A model generated the notes under the pieces. That model saw only the letters and a list, made by a program, of their open reading frames with translations, made no database searches and was not told where the DNA came from. From JBFMHD01 sp040752395 [NCBI: Candidatus Hydrogenedentota bacterium] (lineage in GTDB: Bacteria; JBFMHD01), in contig JBFMHD010000039.1 of the NCBI GenBank assembly GCA_040752395.1, positions 1-16,510 on the forward strand: a stretch of DNA of 16,510 nucleotides, read 5' to 3'. Below, piece by piece: positions 14,754 through 16,510 of the stretch. Position 1 is the stretch's first letter. Each line of letters opens with the position of its first letter. The position numbers and the translations under genes are program-made.

Positions 14754-14888
14754 GAAGTAAGAAGTAAGAAGTATCAGGACAGGCTACAGGCTACGGACTA
14801 CAGCCGGCTGGAGCCAAAAGCCAAAAGCCTGCTGAAAAGTCTTGAGTCTTGAGTCTCGAGTCCTGTTTTGACTCACGACTCACGACTC
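14754..14888. repeat. Mosaic of five different heptamer tandem arrays
   Basis: Within 135 bases five period-7 arrays follow each other: GAAGTAA x3 (14754-14774, last unit one base different), AGGCTAC x2 plus GGACTAC (14781-14801), AGCCAAA x2 plus AGCC (14812-14829), AGTCTTG x2 then AGTCTCG and AGTCCTG (14838-14865), and ACTCACG x2 plus ACTC (14871-14888). The last two are inverted relative to each other (GAGTC against GACTC, three times). There is no coding potential I would defend. Confidence 0.85.
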
Positions 14889-15220
14889 TTTTCATATCAT
14901 CTTTAATATTATTATCGGCAAAATATTATGTAAACTTGATGATAGTACTCTCCTTCCCTACCATTATTCACTTACACTGCTTCTTGCCTCTTTCGTTATC
15001 TTTCTTTTCCGTTATCTGTCTCATGCTTCTTCATTCCACCTATAACTGAGAACATGTGAAAAAATTAGACTTTTTTAGAAAATGGGGACTGATAATAAAA
15101 AAGTTAGCAGGTATTAATGTTGATTATTTCACACGTTAAGAATTTGTAAAAATTCTTTACACGAGGGGATAATTTTGATTAATATATGAAATTATTAAAT
15201 GAATCAGGAGGCGAATTGAA
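14889..15220. other. Gene-free spacer with hairpins upstream of the DUF433 remnant
   Basis: This AT-rich stretch contains a pyrimidine-rich tract with two CGTTATCT copies (around 14992-15019). It also has an 11-bp inverted repeat with one mismatch, AACATGTGAAA/TTTCACACGTT (15051-15061 and 15127-15137). A perfect 8-bp hairpin AAGAATTT-gtaa-AAATTCTT lies at 15138-15157. No gene, RNA gene or clear promoter is seen. The hairpins may belong to the control region of the following antitoxin gene. Confidence 0.55.
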
Positions 15221-15466
15221 ATGTCAGTATCAATAAAACAAAAAATGCATTTATATGTAGAGAAAAATAATAAGAGATGTGGCGGCGTGCCTGTAATAAA
15301 GGGAACGAGAATACCTGTTACGATCATTATTAAACACTATAAATCAGGAATGTCCATAGAAGATATTCTTGAAGGATATCCAAACTTAAAACCATAATAT
15401 ATTTTTGATGCACTAAGTTACTATTATGATAACAAAGATGAAATTGAAAAAATATTAGCACAATGA
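15221..15466 (+). pseudogene. DUF433-type antitoxin gene interrupted by an in-frame stop
   Basis: AGGAGG (15206-15211) and ATG 15221 open a 58-codon frame containing the DUF433 hallmark GGVPVIKGTRIPVTIIIKHYKSGMSIEDILEGYPNLKP. A TAA at 15395-15397 then intervenes. The same frame continues without further stop as YIFDALSYYYDNKDEIEKILAQ to TGA 15464-15466, which is exactly the expected end of a DUF433 protein. A single nonsense change (for instance of a GAA or CAA codon) explains it. Intact members are ~80-residue VapB-like DNA-binding antitoxins. The truncated product would lack the last helix. A sequencing error at this base is possible. Confidence 0.8.
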
Positions 15467-15516
15467 ATATTAAATTATATCTCGATGAAGATGTTCATAA
15501 TTTTATTTGCTTTTAG
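15463..15516 (+). pseudogene. Remnant of a DUF5615-type (PIN-like) toxin gene
   Basis: The ATG at 15463 overlaps the end of the DUF433 frame (ATGA), exactly where the partner toxin normally begins. Its product starts MNIKLYLDEDVHNF, with the LDEDV motif typical of DUF5615 PIN-like proteins, but a TAG comes after 17 codons. The following sequence has no continuation of the fold that I can recognise. The rest of the gene (normally ~110 residues) appears deleted or replaced by repeat DNA. Confidence 0.7.
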
Positions 15517-15523
15517 TATATTA

Positions 15524-15555
15524 GTAAGGCTATATATTACGATATAGTACCTTAC
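15524..15555. repeat. Hairpin at the break in the toxin remnant
   Basis: GTAAGG-CTATA (15524-15534) pairs with TATAG-ta-CCTTAC (15543-15555), an 11-bp stem with a two-base bulge. It begins 8 bases after the premature TAG of the DUF5615-like remnant. It could be a transcription end signal or the border of the inserted or rearranged DNA; there is no strong T tract. Confidence 0.4.
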
Positions 15556-15585
15556 AAATAAAATCTTGACATTTTCAGCAAAAAT

Positions 15586-15710
15586 ATTTTACCACTGAAA
15601 CACAGAATTACTGAAACACGGAATATTTTTCTGTATTTCAATAAAATTCAATCCGATAATGCTGGAATGATCCTGTGTCTGGTGTTTTTCCGATTATTCC
15701 GTGGTAAAAT
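15586..15710. repeat. Possible miniature inverted-repeat element
   Basis: ATTTTACCACTGAA (15586-15599) is matched at 13 of 14 positions by the inverted TTCCGTGGTAAAAT (15697-15710), bounding a ~125-bp segment. Inside the left end, ACTGAAACACaGAAT is directly followed by ACTGAAACACgGAAT (period 16). A CCCGA-tttat-TCGGG hairpin (15715-15729) lies just outside. No ORF is present inside. It lies between the toxin remnant and murB. Confidence 0.4.
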
Positions 15711-15762
15711 TTTTCCCGATTTATTCGGGTTAGGAACACATAATTTATATAAATAGATAATA

Positions 15763-16510
15763 ATGGACACTAAGAAATATTTTTTAAAATTAAAAAATGT
15801 CAAGATAGAAAAAGAAGTGCCACTCTCATATTATACTACATTCCGAATTGGCGGGGCAGCAGATTTATTAATAAAAGTTACTTCCCAAAAAGAACTCGTA
15901 GAAACTATCAATATTTGCAGAGAACATAATATACCCTTTATTATACTCGGTGGCGGTTCAAATGTCCTTATCAATGATAACGGTTTCCAGGGCGTTGTAA
16001 TACTCGATAGAACCTCTGATTATAGTTTTTACGACGAAATAGTTACAGCAAATAGTGGGACATTTTTTCGAAAGATAGCTTTTGAAAGCATCAAGCGAGG
16101 TTTAGAAGGTATAGAATTTGGCTGTTGTCTGTATGGTACTTTAGGTGGCGCTATCTATGGTAATAGCGGTGCTTATGGTAAGAGTATCGGTGATGTTTTA
16201 ATAGAAGCAGAGATTTTAAAACCTGATGGTAAAATTGAACTCGTTGATAATAATTTTTTTCATTTCCAATATAGAGATAGCTCTCTTAAAACGAATCTCT
16301 GCGTTGTCTTGAGTGTAAAACTTAAATTACAAAAATCTGACCCGATAGTATTACTTACCAGAGTAAAAGAAGACATCGAAAAACGGCTTAATAGCCATCC
16401 GCAAAAAGAGGGTTCTGCTGGAAGCTACTTTAAAAATTTGCCATCATCGGTCCAGGGTGAACCCCGTATCCCAGCAGGTAAAATACTTGATGAACTTGGG
16501 GCTAGAGGGA
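15763..16510 (+). CDS. murB: UDP-N-acetylenolpyruvoylglucosamine reductase MurB, 3' end missing
   Basis: A frame open from ATG 15763 to the window edge encodes the first 249 residues of MurB. This FAD/NADPH enzyme completes UDP-N-acetylmuramate synthesis in the cytoplasm. Motifs seen are the N-terminal PLSYYTTFRIGGAADLLI, the FAD-binding IILGGGSNVLINDNGFQGVVI, GLEGIEFGCCLYGTLGGAIYGNSGAYG, FQYRDSSLK and the catalytic-Ser region GSAGSYFKNLP. Small departures from the usual consensus (CCLYGTLGG where most enzymes have AGIPGSVGG-like residues) do not affect the call. The start has no good ribosome site and is 34 bases after a hairpin. Typical length is ~300 residues, so about 50 are cut off. Confidence 0.95.
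   Translation, partial: MDTKKYFLKLKNVKIEKEVPLSYYTTFRIGGAADLLIKVTSQKELVETINICREHNIPFIILGGGSNVLINDNGFQGVVILDRTSDYSFYDEIVTANSGTFFRKIAFESIKRGLEGIEFGCCLYGTLGGAIYGNSGAYGKSIGDVLIEAEILKPDGKIELVDNNFFHFQYRDSSLKTNLCVVLSVKLKLQKSDPIVLLTRVKEDIEKRLNSHPQKEGSAGSYFKNLPSSVQGEPRIPAGKILDELGARG

Noticed and set aside
14754-14888. CRISPR array
   Set aside because: The units are 7 bases long with no spacers, and no cas gene is in the window.
14849-15049. A 66-codon plus-strand frame across the repeat region
   Set aside because: It starts inside the heptamer arrays, lacks a ribosome site, and its leucine/serine-rich product reflects pyrimidine-rich DNA.
15045-15100. CTGAGA sequence reminiscent of a TPP riboswitch
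   Set aside because: None of the other conserved TPP riboswitch blocks follow, and the downstream gene is a toxin-antitoxin remnant.

Overview
The window looks like chromosomal DNA of an uncultured, AT-rich, Gram-negative bacterium. It encodes a probable outer-membrane beta-barrel with a C-terminal Phe, a periplasmic binding protein, murB and der. Gene starts mostly carry clear AGGAGG-type ribosome sites, and GTG starts are frequent. Intergenic DNA is full of period-7 tandem repeats. This fits a candidate-phylum lineage (Omnitrophota-like or similar), but the taxonomic guess is inference only.

Layout. (1) 1-1276: 3' part of a PEP-synthase/PPDK-type ATP-grasp protein. (2) 1426-2108: a complete MntA-HepT type nucleotidyltransferase/HEPN toxin-antitoxin pair. 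(3) 2299-7268: a five-gene oxyanion uptake operon, with an outer-membrane channel, a ModA-like binding protein, two different ModB-like permeases and a ModC-like ATPase. The last four genes overlap or nearly abut. (4) 7269-8361: AT-rich spacer, then a minus-strand AbrB-like antitoxin and PIN toxin behind a near-consensus promoter. The PIN protein lacks part of its acidic centre. (5) 8424-8600: a 39-codon ORF whose ribosome site lies in a long hairpin, possibly the start of a lost transposase gene. (6) 12128-8616, minus strand: GT2 glycosyltransferase, der, and a cytoplasmic GH13 enzyme, with a foldable palindromic element between der and GH13. (7) 12166-13713: a multi-pass GT-C-like membrane protein diverging from the GT2 gene, with an 8-unit heptamer repeat inside its coding region. 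(8) 13934-14563: MBL-fold hydrolase, convergent with a small 50-codon ORF. (9) 14754-15220: a dense mosaic of heptamer repeats and hairpins. (10) 15221-15516: remains of a DUF433/DUF5615-type toxin-antitoxin pair. (11) 15763-end: 5' part of murB.

Functionally this is mostly core chromosome (der, murB, envelope sugar transfer, glucan metabolism, Mo/W-type uptake) with three toxin-antitoxin modules at different stages of preservation: intact (MntA-HepT), doubtful (AbrB-PIN) and clearly decayed (DUF433/DUF5615). The strongest unexplained signal is the family of 7-bp tandem repeats. Several unrelated-looking units sit side by side between genes, and one array is embedded in a protein-coding gene. 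I did not find a convincing new multi-gene system.
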